In this document: positions 41,492 to 51,229 of the stretch, one piece after another | How positions within the stretch are numbered: position 1 is the first letter of the stretch | How the letters are laid out: each line of letters opens with the position of its first letter | Assembly (NCBI RefSeq): GCF_000337615.1 | Contig: NZ_AOII01000026.1 | Span: 1,406-61,777 of the forward strand | Source: Natrinema pallidum DSM 3751 | Lineage (GTDB): Archaea > Halobacteriota > Halobacteria > Halobacteriales > Natrialbaceae | Reading direction: 5' to 3' | Length of the DNA stretch: 60,372 nucleotides | Position numbers and translations under genes: made by a program | Notes under the pieces: model-generated | Seen by the model: the letters and a program-made list of their open reading frames with translations, nothing else | What the model was told of the DNA's origin: nothing | The model's database searches: none

Positions 41492-44400
41492 ATGACCTGC
41501 GGTCTCGAGGACGGTGAGACGACCCCGGTCCGAGTCCTCCCCGTCGGTTCTTCCGAGTGGATTCGGGGGGCGACGGCGGGGCTCGCCGACGAATCGGTAA
41601 CCGTGATGGACTCGGTCCCGGCTCCAGCCGCGCTCGCCGCCGATCGGCTCGACGATGTCGATTGCGTCCTGACTGACGACCGGGACGTTCTCGGTCTCGT
41701 CGACGAGGCGTCTCCCGTCGTCTATGCCGCTGAGCCGGCCCGCACCGAGTCGATCGACGACCTCCGCGGCGATCCCGAGGTGATCGCCAAGACGACGATT
41801 CAGGAGCCGGCGATCCTGGACCGACGACTCCGGCGGGCGGTCGAGTTCGCCGCGATACAGCGGTCGGCGACGCGGCAGGCGGAGTGGTACCAGACGCTGA
41901 TCGAACAGTCGTCGGATCTCCTGCTCGTCGTCAACACCGACGGCGAGATCACGTACACCAGTCCGTCGGTCGAGCGCGTCGGCGGGTTCGAGACGGACGA
42001 ACTCTGTGGTAACGACATCCTCGAGCACGTCCACCCCGACGACAGCCAGTCGGTGGCCGACGAGTTCGAGGCCATCCGCGCGGCCGACTGCGGAACGACA
42101 CGGACCATCGACTACACGTGCCAACATTCCGACGGGTATTGGTACGTCCACGAAGCCGTGCTGACGAATCGGCTCGATGACGGCATCGTCGACGGCATCG
42201 TCGCCTCGATTCGGGATATCACCGAGCACCACCGCATCGAACAGGAGCTAGACGAGTCGTTCAAACGGGTCACCGACGCGTTCTACGCCCTCGACGGGGA
42301 CTGGCGGTTCACGTACGTCAACGATCGCGCCCTCGAGCACCTCGAGTTCACCAGGTCCGATCTGCTCGGCCGACGGATACTCGACGTGTTCCCGGAACTG
42401 GAAGGGACGGTATTCCAGCGCGAGGCGCTCGAGGCGATGGAACACCAGGAACGCCGGACGTTCGAGGGGTATCTCGAGCGCTGTGAGAGCTGGATCGAAG
42501 CCCGTCTCTATCCGTCGCCGGCGGGCCTCTCCGTCTACTGGCAGGACGTGACCGAGCGCGTCGAACGCGAGCGGGACTTGACTGAACGGACGGAACGCCT
42601 GCAGACCCTCGTCGAGAACGCCCCGGTCGTGTTGTTCGTCCTCGACGACGAGGGAACGTTCACGCTCTCGGAGGGACGCGGGCTCACGAACCTCGGGTTC
42701 GATTCGACCGACATCGTTGGGCAGTCGTTCACCGACCTGCTTGCGGAGTATCCGGACGCCTGTGCCGACATTCGGGCGGCGCTCGAGGGGGAGGCGGTCC
42801 ACTCGCAGCGACCGCTCGGGGATCGGGTCTTCGAGGCGTGGTATCGGCCGATCACGGACGACGACGGGGCCGTCGATCGGGTTCTCGGCGTCGCGAACGA
42901 TGTCACCGAACGGGTGCAGTACCAGGAGACGCTCAACGCGTTACACGAGGCGACCAGCCATCTGCTGAGCGTCGATTCGAAGGCGGCTGCCTGCGAGTAC
43001 ATCGTCGACGTCGCGACCGACGTACTGGGCCTCGACAGCGTCGTTTACCGGTACGACGACCAGCACAACGAACTCGCCGCCGAGGCGCGTTCGCCGACCC
43101 TCGAGCCCGCGCTCGATCCGCCATCGCGGCTCCGGCCCGACGAAAGCGTCGCCTGGGAGGCGTTTGTCACCGGTGAACCGGCCGTCTACGACGATATCAC
43201 CGACAAAAACAACGTCTACGACGAGACGACGGCCGCACGGAGCGGGCTCTACGTTCCGCTTGGCGAACACGGGGTACTGGTCGCCCTGTCGACTGCCGCC
43301 AGCGAGTATGACGAGGACACCGTCGAACTCGTGCAGTCGTTCGCGGCGACGGCGGAAGCCGCGCTCGATCGAATCGGTCGGACGCGCCGGCTCCACGACC
43401 GTGAGCACGAACTCAAGCAGCAAAACCGGCACCTCGAGCGACTCAACGCCGCCAACGAGGCACGCCAGGAGATCGAACAGCACCTCCTGCTGGCCGATTC
43501 CCGGGCCGAGATCGAACGCGGCGTTCCCGAGCGTCTCGCGGACCTCGAGTCGTGCTCGCTGGCCTGGATCGGCGAGCCGGACCCCAGCGGCAACGAACTC
43601 CGGTCGCGATCTTGTGCCGGGTCCGATCGGGGATATCTCGATGCCGTCGCGGTGACGACGGTCGCCGAGTCGGCCGCCGAACCGACGGGACGGGCGGCTC
43701 GGACGCGGGACCCGGTCTACGTCGACAACGTCGCCGAGTCGATCCATGACGGCGAGTGGCGGGGCAAGGCACTGTCGCGAAACTTCCAGTCCGCGTACGC
43801 AGTGCCGCTCGTTTACGACGGCTTCCTCTACGGCGTCCTGTCGATCTACGGCGAGGAACGGAACGCGTTCGACGAGACGCTGCGGTCGATGCTGGCCGAA
43901 CTCGGCGAAACCGTCGCCTACGCGATCGATGCCGTCAAGCGAAAGAACGCGCACGTGGGCGACGACCACACCGAAGTCGAACTCGAGATCGCGGCCGACG
44001 CGACCCTGTGTCGGCTCGCGGATGCACTCGACGATGCGCTCACGTACGAGGGTGCAACGAGGCGGGCGGACGGTTCGCAGATCGTTTTCGTCGCCGTCGA
44101 GGACCCGGCGGACGATCCCGCGGCGACCGTCGATCGGTCCGCGATCGACGGGGTCGCCGCGGTGTCGACGATCGCCGAGCACGAGGACGAGATGCTCCTC
44201 CAGGTGCGACTAACCGAGCCCTTCCTCGGCTCGATCGTCGATACCCACGGCGCTCGGCTGCGGGAACTCGGTGCGGCCCCCTCCGGCGGGCGCGCGATCA
44301 TCGACGTTCCGGAGACGGCCGAGGTCCGCGACGTCCTCTCGGGAATCTCCCGGAGCGGTCCGGCGGTGTCACTGATCGCTCGGCGCGAGGAGTCGACCGC

Positions 44401-44650
44401 CAACCGGTCGACGCTCGGCGGCCCCGCGCGCAGTACCCTGCTCGAGCAACTCACCGACCGACAGCACGAGGTCGTCCAGACGGCCTACCACGGCGGGTTC
44501 TTCGAGTGGCCCCGACGGGCCAACGGCGAAGAGATCGCCTCGTCGCTCGGTATCTCATCACCCGCCTTCCACAAACACGTTCGGTCCGCCGAACGGAAGC
44601 TGTTCGCGGCGCTGTTCGAGGGATCGACCACGACGGGGTTAACTGATTAA
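41492..44650 (+). CDS. Bat-like multi-sensor regulator (PAS-PAS-PAS-GAF-GAF-HTH_10)
   Basis: This protein is about 1052 residues. After a degenerate receiver-like start (RVLPVGSSEWIRGATAGLAD; DCVLTDDRDVLG), PAS domains follow at about 130-250 (LLLVVNTDGEITYTSPSVER), 255-365 (FYALDGDWRFTYVNDRALE) and 370-485 (VVLFVLDDEGTFTLSEGRG). Two GAF-type domains come next (about 495-640 and 655-820, linked by a coiled coil, HELKQQNRHLERLNAANEA). A bacterio-opsin-activator-like region follows, ending with HTH_10 (LTDRQHEVVQTAYHGG to SPAFHKHVRSAERKLFAAL). It is probably a cytosolic redox, light or ligand sensor acting directly as a transcription regulator; no kinase domain is seen. A HalOD1 gene follows closely. 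Confidence 0.9.
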   Translation: MTCGLEDGETTPVRVLPVGSSEWIRGATAGLADESVTVMDSVPAPAALAADRLDDVDCVLTDDRDVLGLVDEASPVVYAAEPARTESIDDLRGDPEVIAKTTIQEPAILDRRLRRAVEFAAIQRSATRQAEWYQTLIEQSSDLLLVVNTDGEITYTSPSVERVGGFETDELCGNDILEHVHPDDSQSVADEFEAIRAADCGTTRTIDYTCQHSDGYWYVHEAVLTNRLDDGIVDGIVASIRDITEHHRIEQELDESFKRVTDAFYALDGDWRFTYVNDRALEHLEFTRSDLLGRRILDVFPELEGTVFQREALEAMEHQERRTFEGYLERCESWIEARLYPSPAGLSVYWQDVTERVERERDLTERTERLQTLVENAPVVLFVLDDEGTFTLSEGRGLTNLGFDSTDIVGQSFTDLLAEYPDACADIRAALEGEAVHSQRPLGDRVFEAWYRPITDDDGAVDRVLGVANDVTERVQYQETLNALHEATSHLLSVDSKAAACEYIVDVATDVLGLDSVVYRYDDQHNELAAEARSPTLEPALDPPSRLRPDESVAWEAFVTGEPAVYDDITDKNNVYDETTAARSGLYVPLGEHGVLVALSTAASEYDEDTVELVQSFAATAEAALDRIGRTRRLHDREHELKQQNRHLERLNAANEARQEIEQHLLLADSRAEIERGVPERLADLESCSLAWIGEPDPSGNELRSRSCAGSDRGYLDAVAVTTVAESAAEPTGRAARTRDPVYVDNVAESIHDGEWRGKALSRNFQSAYAVPLVYDGFLYGVLSIYGEERNAFDETLRSMLAELGETVAYAIDAVKRKNAHVGDDHTEVELEIAADATLCRLADALDDALTYEGATRRADGSQIVFVAVEDPADDPAATVDRSAIDGVAAVSTIAEHEDEMLLQVRLTEPFLGSIVDTHGARLRELGAAPSGGRAIIDVPETAEVRDVLSGISRSGPAVSLIARREESTANRSTLGGPARSTLLEQLTDRQHEVVQTAYHGGFFEWPRRANGEEIASSLGISSPAFHKHVRSAERKLFAALFEGSTTTGLTD

Positions 44651-44755
44651 CCACTTCAGTCGGCAGTCATTACACAGTTAACGATCAGGCTCTTTGCGAC
44701 AACTCGTGAACGGACGGGTAGCTTCCCACGGACGTGCTGGGGATACGTATTACCA

Positions 44756-45055
44756 ATGACTGAGATGAGTTCACGATCACCATCGACGGCCATGGAGGAT
44801 CACTATTCGGTGCAGTACGATCGACTCGACGACGAACCGCTAAGCGTTGCCGTAGCGGACGCCGTCGCAACGTTCCGCGACGAAGCCGTCACCGAACTCG
44901 AGCCGCTCCATTACTCGATCAACGCCGACGCGCTCGAGCGACTGTTCGAACCTCGAGCGGATGGACTTCGATCCGACGGATCGGTCACGTTCGAGTACAG
45001 CAACTGTCTGGTCACTGTCACTGCGGACGGCGAGATCAGCGTCGAATCCACGTAA
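44756..45055 (+). CDS. Stand-alone HalOD1 output-domain protein
   Basis: This 99-residue protein has a HalOD1 domain in its C-terminal two thirds: SVAVADAVATFRDEAVTELE, PLHYSINADALERLF and VTFEYSNCLVTVTADGEISV. It starts about 105 bp after the stop of the Bat-like regulator and has the same direction, so it could be its partner. It is a paralogue of the protein at 19914. The initiating ATG at 44756 has an alternative in-frame ATG a few codons later. Confidence 0.8.
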   Translation: MTEMSSRSPSTAMEDHYSVQYDRLDDEPLSVAVADAVATFRDEAVTELEPLHYSINADALERLFEPRADGLRSDGSVTFEYSNCLVTVTADGEISVEST

Positions 45056-45253
45056 CGTTCTTCCGAGTCTCGTCGGAGCGTTCGCAGACGCGACGGCTTC
45101 CGCTCGGGACCGCGACGAAACCGACCGCCTACCACACGGTGGCGGAGTCCACGCGCCGTCCCGCTGAGTCGGACCCATCGTACTCCCACCGGTCCGAATC
45201 ACGAGCACTCTTGCCGAGATAGTCCCAAGTTAACTTTCATTCAAAAACCTGGG

Positions 45254-45267
45254 TATATTTATATTTT
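45254..45267 (+). promoter_or_regulatory. TATA-rich promoter of the LolA-like protein gene
   Basis: TATATTTATATTTT is a strong AT-rich element. It would start transcripts near 45283-45290, next to an ATG at 45290. Confidence 0.5.
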
Positions 45268-45337
45268 GGGTGGTGCGTTCAGATCCGGAATGTCGCTGAC
45301 CCTCTTTATTGGACTAGCGACGCCAGAGTGGGATGCA

Positions 45338-46495
45338 ATGGTTCCCGACTCACTCCGTACTGCGCTGATCGTAGTCACCCTCGGCTCGCTGCTCGTCCTC
45401 TCGAGCGTTGCCACCGGGGCGGGCGCGATTTCCAGCCAGCCCACAACTGTCGAACGGCCCACGCAAGCGACGCAGTCGACGGCGACGGACGCCGCCGATT
45501 CACCGTCCGCCGACGGTGAGGTCGTCGAGACGTTCACGAATCGCATGTCCTCGTTGGACACGGTCGTGATGACCTACGAAATGAACATGACGTTCGATAG
45601 CGACCGGACGTCGTCCGCCGAAAATCGACTGTGGTTGGATGCCGAGAACAACCGCGTTCGGACGGAAACCAACTCCGAGCGGATGGAAACGATCACCGTC
45701 AGGAACGAAAGCGAGACGGTAACCTACGACGTCGAGAACAACCAGGTCAGCCGGTTCGATCACACCGACGAGATGGGTCAGCAGACGTTGATCGACCGAC
45801 TCGTCACCGAAAACGAATTTACCTACGACGGGCAAGAGATGATCAACGGCGAGGAGACCTATCGTCTGGCCGTGACTCCGACGGAAACCGACACGATGGC
45901 TGACTCCACCGATACGACCCTCTGGCTCGATGCGGACACCTACTTCCCCACCAAACTGGCACACGACGCCAGCGGCGAGAACTACGAGTACGAGATGGTC
46001 ATGGACATTCGGAACGTCAGCCTGAACGAGCCGATCGCCGACGAGCGGTTCACGATCGACATCCCAGCGGACGCGGAAACGCCGGACGACTCGCCGCTCG
46101 ATCGGACGACCTACGATTCGCTCTCCGAACTCCGGACGGACACGACGCAGTCAGTGCCCTCGCCTGACGTCCCCGACGGATACCGCTTCGCGGAAGCGAG
46201 CATCATCGAGAACACCGACTTCTCGCTGCTCTCGCTCCAGTACGTGACCGACAGCGACGACGTGTTCCACGTCACGAAACGCCAGAACAGCTCGACCGGC
46301 TACGACTACGACGAGACCGACCGATACGAAGCGGTCGAGGTCGGCAATCACACCGGCTATTACGCGGAGTTCGAGCACGAAGGGACGACCACGTCCATCC
46401 TGAACGTGAACTGTGACTCCACCGACTACGGCATCTCCGGTGACCTTTCGAAGGAGGAGAGCATCGAGGTCGCCGAGTCGATCACGTGCGAGTGA
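45338..46495 (+). CDS. Exported LolA-like (outer-membrane lipoprotein-sorting type) protein
   Basis: This protein is about 385 residues. A signal segment (SLRTALIVVTLGSLLVLSSV) is followed by a Ser/Thr/Asp linker and a domain with the LolA/DUF2092-type strands: VVMTYEMNMTFDSDRTSS, NRLWLDAENNRVRTE, GEETYRLAVTPTET, TLWLDADTYFPTKL and FTIDIPADAETP. The C-terminal part (about 270-385) is a second domain with one Cys near the end (NVNCDSTD and SITCE). An upstream in-frame ATG at 45290 lies at the TATA-predicted start site and could be the true start; 45338 was preferred because it gives a normal signal peptide. Proteins of this kind are surface or lipid-binding in haloarchaea. Confidence 0.72.
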   Translation: MVPDSLRTALIVVTLGSLLVLSSVATGAGAISSQPTTVERPTQATQSTATDAADSPSADGEVVETFTNRMSSLDTVVMTYEMNMTFDSDRTSSAENRLWLDAENNRVRTETNSERMETITVRNESETVTYDVENNQVSRFDHTDEMGQQTLIDRLVTENEFTYDGQEMINGEETYRLAVTPTETDTMADSTDTTLWLDADTYFPTKLAHDASGENYEYEMVMDIRNVSLNEPIADERFTIDIPADAETPDDSPLDRTTYDSLSELRTDTTQSVPSPDVPDGYRFAEASIIENTDFSLLSLQYVTDSDDVFHVTKRQNSSTGYDYDETDRYEAVEVGNHTGYYAEFEHEGTTTSILNVNCDSTDYGISGDLSKEESIEVAESITCE

Positions 46496-46612
46496 CCCAC
46501 ACCTAACTCGCCATCGCACCCAGCATCCAGCGACGACGCTCGACCGTTTCACCCGCTGACCGCCGCTTGTTTTTCCACTAAACGTAAGCGGATCGACGTT
46601 GAATCCGAACCC

Positions 46613-47491
46613 GTGATTAGTCGAATACTCGTCCCGACGGACGGAAGCGACCCTGCGAGGGCGGCCCTCGAGCACGCGCTGGCTATCGCCGCCGATCGGG
46701 ACGCGACGGTCGGGTTGCTCTACGTCGCGGACACGAACGAGCCGAGTTTGACCCGACTCGGCACCGACGTCGTCGACGCCCTCGAGCTAGAGGGAGCAGA
46801 AATCCTCGACGATGCCGCCGCGTTGGCGGCGGACCGCGGCGTGTCCGTCGCGACGAACGTCGTGCAGGGAGACCCGCGAACCGTGATCGCCGACTATGCC
46901 GCCACGAACGAGTTCGAACTCGTCGTAATGGGGGCCCACGGGCGACGCGGCATCAGTGAATACGTCCTCGGGAGCACTACGGACGCCGTCGTCAACCAGT
47001 GCTCGGTCCCCGTCATGACCGTTCGCGCGGCCGAGGACGCGACGCGGACGTACCCCTACACCGACGTGCTCGTCCCGACGGACGGGAGCGACCACGCGGG
47101 GGCGGCACTGGAGTTAGGCTCGGCGCTCGCCGAACGCCACGGCGCGACGTTACACCTGTTGTCGGTCGTCGACGAACTGCCGGAAGTGATCGATGCGGGA
47201 TCGACGGCGCTCCCCGAGCAACTCGAGGAGAACGTACAGGGGGTACTCGACGAGGCCGAAGCGACCGCTCGACGAGCGGGCGTCGACGAGATCAAGACCA
47301 CCATTCAAGCCGGGTCGGTCCCGCGAGAAATCTCGTCGTACGCCGACGCGGAGGGGATCGACCTCGTGGTGATGGGGACCCACGGACACACCGGACTCGA
47401 CCGCTACCTCCTCGGGAGTTTCACCGAGCGCGTGATCCGGACGTCGCCGGTTCCAGTCCTCACCACGAGGAAGGCCGAAGTGGACGACTGA
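46613..47491 (+). CDS. Universal stress protein with two UspA domains
   Basis: This 292-residue protein contains tandem UspA domains (about 1-142 and 146-290). Each starts with ILVPTDGSDPARAALEHAL or VLVPTDGSDHAGAALELGSA and ends with the ATP-binding G-x2-G-x9-GS/T signature (VMGAHGRRGISEYVLGST; VMGTHGHTGLDRYLLGSF). Such proteins bind ATP and act in stress survival. It uses a GTG start at 46613, which leaves the first strand ISRILVPTDG intact. No operon partner is seen. Confidence 0.92.
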   Translation: MISRILVPTDGSDPARAALEHALAIAADRDATVGLLYVADTNEPSLTRLGTDVVDALELEGAEILDDAAALAADRGVSVATNVVQGDPRTVIADYAATNEFELVVMGAHGRRGISEYVLGSTTDAVVNQCSVPVMTVRAAEDATRTYPYTDVLVPTDGSDHAGAALELGSALAERHGATLHLLSVVDELPEVIDAGSTALPEQLEENVQGVLDEAEATARRAGVDEIKTTIQAGSVPREISSYADAEGIDLVVMGTHGHTGLDRYLLGSFTERVIRTSPVPVLTTRKAEVDD

Positions 47492-47597
47492 CTGCGCCGG
47501 ACGGGCCCGTCAACCGCGCTCGGTCGCCGGCCACGACTGTCAGGAACTGCAAACGACGAACAATGCTACCCCGGACGACGGGGGAGGAAGGAGTGAG

Positions 47598-48995
47598 ATG
47601 TTTGCCCGATCGCACGCCGCGCTCGCTCGCGCCGGCTCGCACCTCTCGCGAAATCGGCTCCGAGTCGCGTTCGTCGTCGTGATCCTTCTCTCGGCTGCTG
47701 CGGTCGCCGTCGCGTCCACGAACAGTCTCTCGACGGCGTCGGCCGAGGACGTTCCGGACGCGCCGCCGACGGGGAACCACACGGTCGTAACCGAGTCGGG
47801 CCGAGCGGGAACGATCACCGCGTACGCGCCCGACGGCGAGGTCCGCTATTACAACAATACGCGGACGAAGTACTTCGACGTCGATCCGGTCGAGGGCGAG
47901 CCGCTGACGGTCGAGTACACCGCGACGGACACGATCCACACCGCGGGACCGACCTGTTCCGATCCGCCCTGTGCGCTGAACGTCATCGAGCGTGCGAACC
48001 TCTCGACCGGCGAAGTCGACGTGCTCTACGAGCGCTACGACCACAAGGAAACCGCCGGCGAGTGGCACGACGCGGATCGCATCAACGAGACCCACGTCGT
48101 CGTCGCCGACATCGTCGCGGACCAGGTGTTCGTCGTGAACACCGAGACGGAGATCGTCGAGTGGCTCTGGGACGCCCAAAGCGACTTCCCCGTCGAGGGC
48201 GGCGGCGGGTATCCCGGCGACTGGGCGCATATCAACGACGTCGAATACATCGAACGCGGCGAGATGGCGGGCCGGATCATGGCCAGCCTGCGCAATCAGG
48301 ATCAGGTCGTCTTCCTCGACCGGGAGGCGGGGCTTCTCGAGGACTGGACGCTCGGTGCCGAAGACGAGTACGACATTCAGTACGAGCAGCACAATCCAGA
48401 CTACATCCCCGAGAGTCGTGGCGGGCCGGCCGTCGTCGTCGCCGACTCCGAGAACGGCCGCGTACAGGAGTTCCAACGCGAAGACGGCGCGTGGACCCGC
48501 ACTTGGGAGTGGGCAGACGACCGGATGCAGTGGCCGCGAGACGCCGACCGCTTACCGAACGGAAACACGCTCGTCACCGACACGCACGGCAACCGCGTCA
48601 TGGAAATCGACGACGCAGGCGAGATCGTCTGGCAGGTCGAATCCACGCTCCCCTACGACGCCGAACGCCTCGAGACCGGTGCGGAGAGCGCGGGCGGGCA
48701 CAGCGCCCGGGAACCCGGCCTCGAGTCGCGGACGGAAACGGAAGGCGGCGACGGCGGGGATGTCCTCGGGATCGATCCGCTCGGCGTTCTGGGGGAACTC
48801 ATTCGGTCGATTCTCCCTCACCGGATCTACAACGCCCTCCTCTTTGCGACGCCGGTCTGGATGGGGCCCTCGGAGTTCGCGGCGGTCGCCATCGGACTCC
48901 TGACGGGACTGCTCTGGGCGGGGCTCGAGGTCAGGTGGCAACTCCGGGACGCTGGGATCGGGGTTCGGCGGCCGATTTATCGGAAGGGCGACTGA
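47598..48995 (+). CDS. Arylsulfotransferase-family membrane-anchored protein
   Basis: This 465-residue protein has an N-terminal hydrophobic signal or anchor (VAFVVVILLSAAAVAVAST) and a C-terminal helix (AAVAIGLLTGLLWAGLEV). Between them lies a beta-propeller of about 350 residues like arylsulfate sulfotransferase, with WHDADRINETHVVVADIVAD, DWAHINDVEYIE, HNPDYIPESRGGPAVVVADS and WPRDADRLPNGNTLVTDTHG. Bacterial ASST uses a histidine to move sulfate between phenols; several matching HxN segments are present, but activity is not certain. It is exported and anchored on the cell surface side. Confidence 0.82.
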   Translation: MFARSHAALARAGSHLSRNRLRVAFVVVILLSAAAVAVASTNSLSTASAEDVPDAPPTGNHTVVTESGRAGTITAYAPDGEVRYYNNTRTKYFDVDPVEGEPLTVEYTATDTIHTAGPTCSDPPCALNVIERANLSTGEVDVLYERYDHKETAGEWHDADRINETHVVVADIVADQVFVVNTETEIVEWLWDAQSDFPVEGGGGYPGDWAHINDVEYIERGEMAGRIMASLRNQDQVVFLDREAGLLEDWTLGAEDEYDIQYEQHNPDYIPESRGGPAVVVADSENGRVQEFQREDGAWTRTWEWADDRMQWPRDADRLPNGNTLVTDTHGNRVMEIDDAGEIVWQVESTLPYDAERLETGAESAGGHSAREPGLESRTETEGGDGGDVLGIDPLGVLGELIRSILPHRIYNALLFATPVWMGPSEFAAVAIGLLTGLLWAGLEVRWQLRDAGIGVRRPIYRKGD

Positions 48996-49173
48996 GGCCA
49001 CAGCGGCGGCGAGTCGGGTTCGTTTCGTGGTCGGTCGAGATGCAACGGTACGGACGGCGAGCGAGTTCTCACCCGGTCAGTGACGTTGTAATACCGACCG
49101 GTGCAGGTCTATCGATCGATACGGGGGTGTGGGAACCGGAAGCCTTTCGTTCATCCTGTCTGTCAGGTGGGGC

Positions 49174-50031
49174 ATGCACCGTCGTCAGCTCCTCGCAAGC
49201 GGGACGCTCTGTCTCGCAATCCCGATCGCCGGCTGCGGCCATCCCGCCGTCGTCCTCGATATGGACGAGGCGACGGCGGACGAAATCGCGGATGCGGTTT
49301 CGATAACGGCCGAACCCGGTTCGGAGGAGGACACGCTCGTGTCGGCCGCCATCGAGAACGGGTCGGCCGTGCGGAGGGGGCGATCCGAACTGTTCGACCG
49401 CGCCGACACGGTCCGGATCGACGACTCCTTTTACGACATCTCGGAGACGCGACTCGGGAGCGAGCCGGTGACGGTCTACGAGGTTCGCATCGATTTCGAC
49501 CCGGCCGATGCGGCGACGGAACTCGGTGCGATCGACTACGACGACCTGCCCGACGCGGATCGCCAGCGCCTTGCCCCGATCGTCTCGGCAGCCGATCCAC
49601 CCACCCAGGACGGCGACGACATGGGCGTCGACTACGGAACGGCAGCGGACATCGGGAACGAGTCGGTGTTCGTTCCGACCCAACGGTACGACATCGTCGT
49701 CCACGACGGGAGTCGGTATCGGGTTACGGTCGATTCACGAACCGCCTCCGAAACCGAGTACCGGTACGAGGTGACCGAGGTCGTGTCCGGCGTCGAACCG
49801 TTCGCCGATCGCGTTCGAGCACAGTATCTGTTCACGCTCACGGGCCTCTCCGACGCCGAACGCGCGGTCGTCGAGGAGGCGATCAACGAGGGCTACTTCG
49901 AAGACGACGATGCCTTCCGGTCGGTAGTCGACCGGATTCGAGAGCACGAGAGCATTCGCGAGGATGAGTTCTACGGCACGTGGCTCCTCGAGTACGACGG
50001 CGTCGAGTACCTCACCTATGCCGAATGGTAG
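49174..50031 (+). CDS. Lipoprotein, unknown function
   Basis: This protein is 285 residues. The N-terminus MHRRQLLASG with lipobox IPIAGC (Cys21) marks a probable Tat-type lipoprotein. The mature part is acidic, with no known domain; it has strands such as TVRIDDSFYDISETRLGSEP and FTLTGLSDAERAVVEEAINE near the C-terminus. The ATG at 49174 gives the correct signal peptide (an earlier in-frame GTG does not). No function can be assigned. Confidence 0.75.
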   Translation: MHRRQLLASGTLCLAIPIAGCGHPAVVLDMDEATADEIADAVSITAEPGSEEDTLVSAAIENGSAVRRGRSELFDRADTVRIDDSFYDISETRLGSEPVTVYEVRIDFDPADAATELGAIDYDDLPDADRQRLAPIVSAADPPTQDGDDMGVDYGTAADIGNESVFVPTQRYDIVVHDGSRYRVTVDSRTASETEYRYEVTEVVSGVEPFADRVRAQYLFTLTGLSDAERAVVEEAINEGYFEDDDAFRSVVDRIREHESIREDEFYGTWLLEYDGVEYLTYAEW

Positions 50032-50054
50032 TCACCGAGTGTTCGAATCCGCCG

Positions 50055-50576
50055 TCAGACGAGGAGATAGCCGCCGAGCAGGTAGAGGGCCGCAAGGATC
50101 GACTGGAACGACAGCGAGCCGGCCGCCGACAGCACGAGAAACGAGCGCCGATCCATCTCGGAGAGGCCGGCAGGGATGGTGAGCAACCCCCGGACGAACA
50201 ACAACGTATTGCTCACCGGCACGGCCAGCGGACCCCAGCGGTCGAACCAGCCGTCGAACCGCTCGAGTCGTGATTCGGTGATCGGGACCCAGCGCGTCCG
50301 GAGAGCGTACTCCCGGCCGGCCCGCCGGACGACCCCGAACAGGAGGAGTTGTCCGACCGTCGTCCCGACGACCGCGAGAACGACGATCGCGACGGCCTCG
50401 ACGATCGACGATCCGATCAGCGCCAGCGCAGCCGGTACGACGAGTTCGCTCGGCATGAACCGCAACAACATCGCGCCCTCGAGGATGCAGATCCCGAACA
50501 ACACCACGAACCCCAGCTTCGACGTGAACAGTGACTCGAGCCAGTCCGGCGTCTCGGTTAGTTGTAGCGGGACCAT
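50055..50576 (-). CDS. DedA/VTT-domain membrane protein
   Basis: This 173-residue protein has the DedA (SNARE-associated/VTT) layout. Hydrophobic helices flank the ICILEGAMLLRFMPSELVVP segment, and the later GPLAVPVSNTLLFVRGLLTIPAGLSEM carries the arginine-containing re-entrant loop typical of the family. Bacterial relatives move undecaprenyl-phosphate or phospholipids. Here it may handle archaeal polyprenyl or lipid carriers, fitting the envelope cluster to the right. It is convergent with the preceding lipoprotein gene (24 bp between stops). Confidence 0.82.
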   Translation of the reverse strand: MVPLQLTETPDWLESLFTSKLGFVVLFGICILEGAMLLRFMPSELVVPAALALIGSSIVEAVAIVVLAVVGTTVGQLLLFGVVRRAGREYALRTRWVPITESRLERFDGWFDRWGPLAVPVSNTLLFVRGLLTIPAGLSEMDRRSFLVLSAAGSLSFQSILAALYLLGGYLLV

Positions 50577-50734
50577 GCCAGTCGTCCGTCTCGGATCTGA
50601 CTCCGCTCGACGACTGAAATCATCGGCTTGCGCTTGCTACCTGCGGAAGTATCGACGCGCTTCGATCGGAGCCGATGACACTGCTATCAACGACACAAAC
50701 TATACTTGATGGATGGACGTAGGGGGAGACATCG

Positions 50735-51199
50735 ATGGACCTCGGGCGGCTACTGTTTCTCTCCGTGGCGTTCGTCACGCATGCAGTCGTCGGCTACGCG
50801 CTCGTTCGCGGCTTCACCGGCGTCGACCAGCGAACGGGGGCGTGGCTGGGACTCTGGTTCGGGTTCGCACCGGACGCGGACTTCCTCTTTCCGGCGGACT
50901 GGGGGTGGCCGTTCGTTCACCGCGGCATCACACACGCCCCGCTGTTCGCGCTGGCGGTCGTCGGCGGAGCGTACGCCGTGTCCCGACGGCGATCGGTCGC
51001 GCTCGCCGTCGCCCTCGGACTCGGATCACACCTCGTAATCGATTCGCTCTCGACGCTGGGCGTCCCGTGGCTGTTCCCGCTGCGGCTGAGTTGGAACGCT
51101 GGTCTCGACGTACACGGTCCGATCGGGACGCTCCTGCTCTGGACGCTCTCGATCGGTATCCTCGCGTCCCGAACTGACGACGTCTCGTGGATCGCATAA
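50735..51199 (+). CDS. YdjM/DUF457-type membrane hydrolase family protein
   Basis: This 154-residue polytopic protein has conserved His/Asp motifs: THAVVGYAL near the start, FAPDADFLFP, FVHRGITHAPLFALAVVG and GLGSHLVIDSL. The same family includes the 51230 gene in opposite orientation. These proteins are annotated as metal-dependent hydrolases (YdjM/LexA-regulated membrane family), with no proven reaction. The start at 50735 precedes the first membrane helix. Confidence 0.8.
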   Translation: MDLGRLLFLSVAFVTHAVVGYALVRGFTGVDQRTGAWLGLWFGFAPDADFLFPADWGWPFVHRGITHAPLFALAVVGGAYAVSRRRSVALAVALGLGSHLVIDSLSTLGVPWLFPLRLSWNAGLDVHGPIGTLLLWTLSIGILASRTDDVSWIA

Positions 51200-51229
51200 C
51201 CGCAACCGGCGCTCGAGTGGGGCGGTCGC

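Noticed and set aside
47460-48476. 338-residue antisense ORF over the arylsulfotransferase-like gene
   Set aside because: It is a shadow frame; the plus strand has the signal peptide, propeller motifs and anchor.
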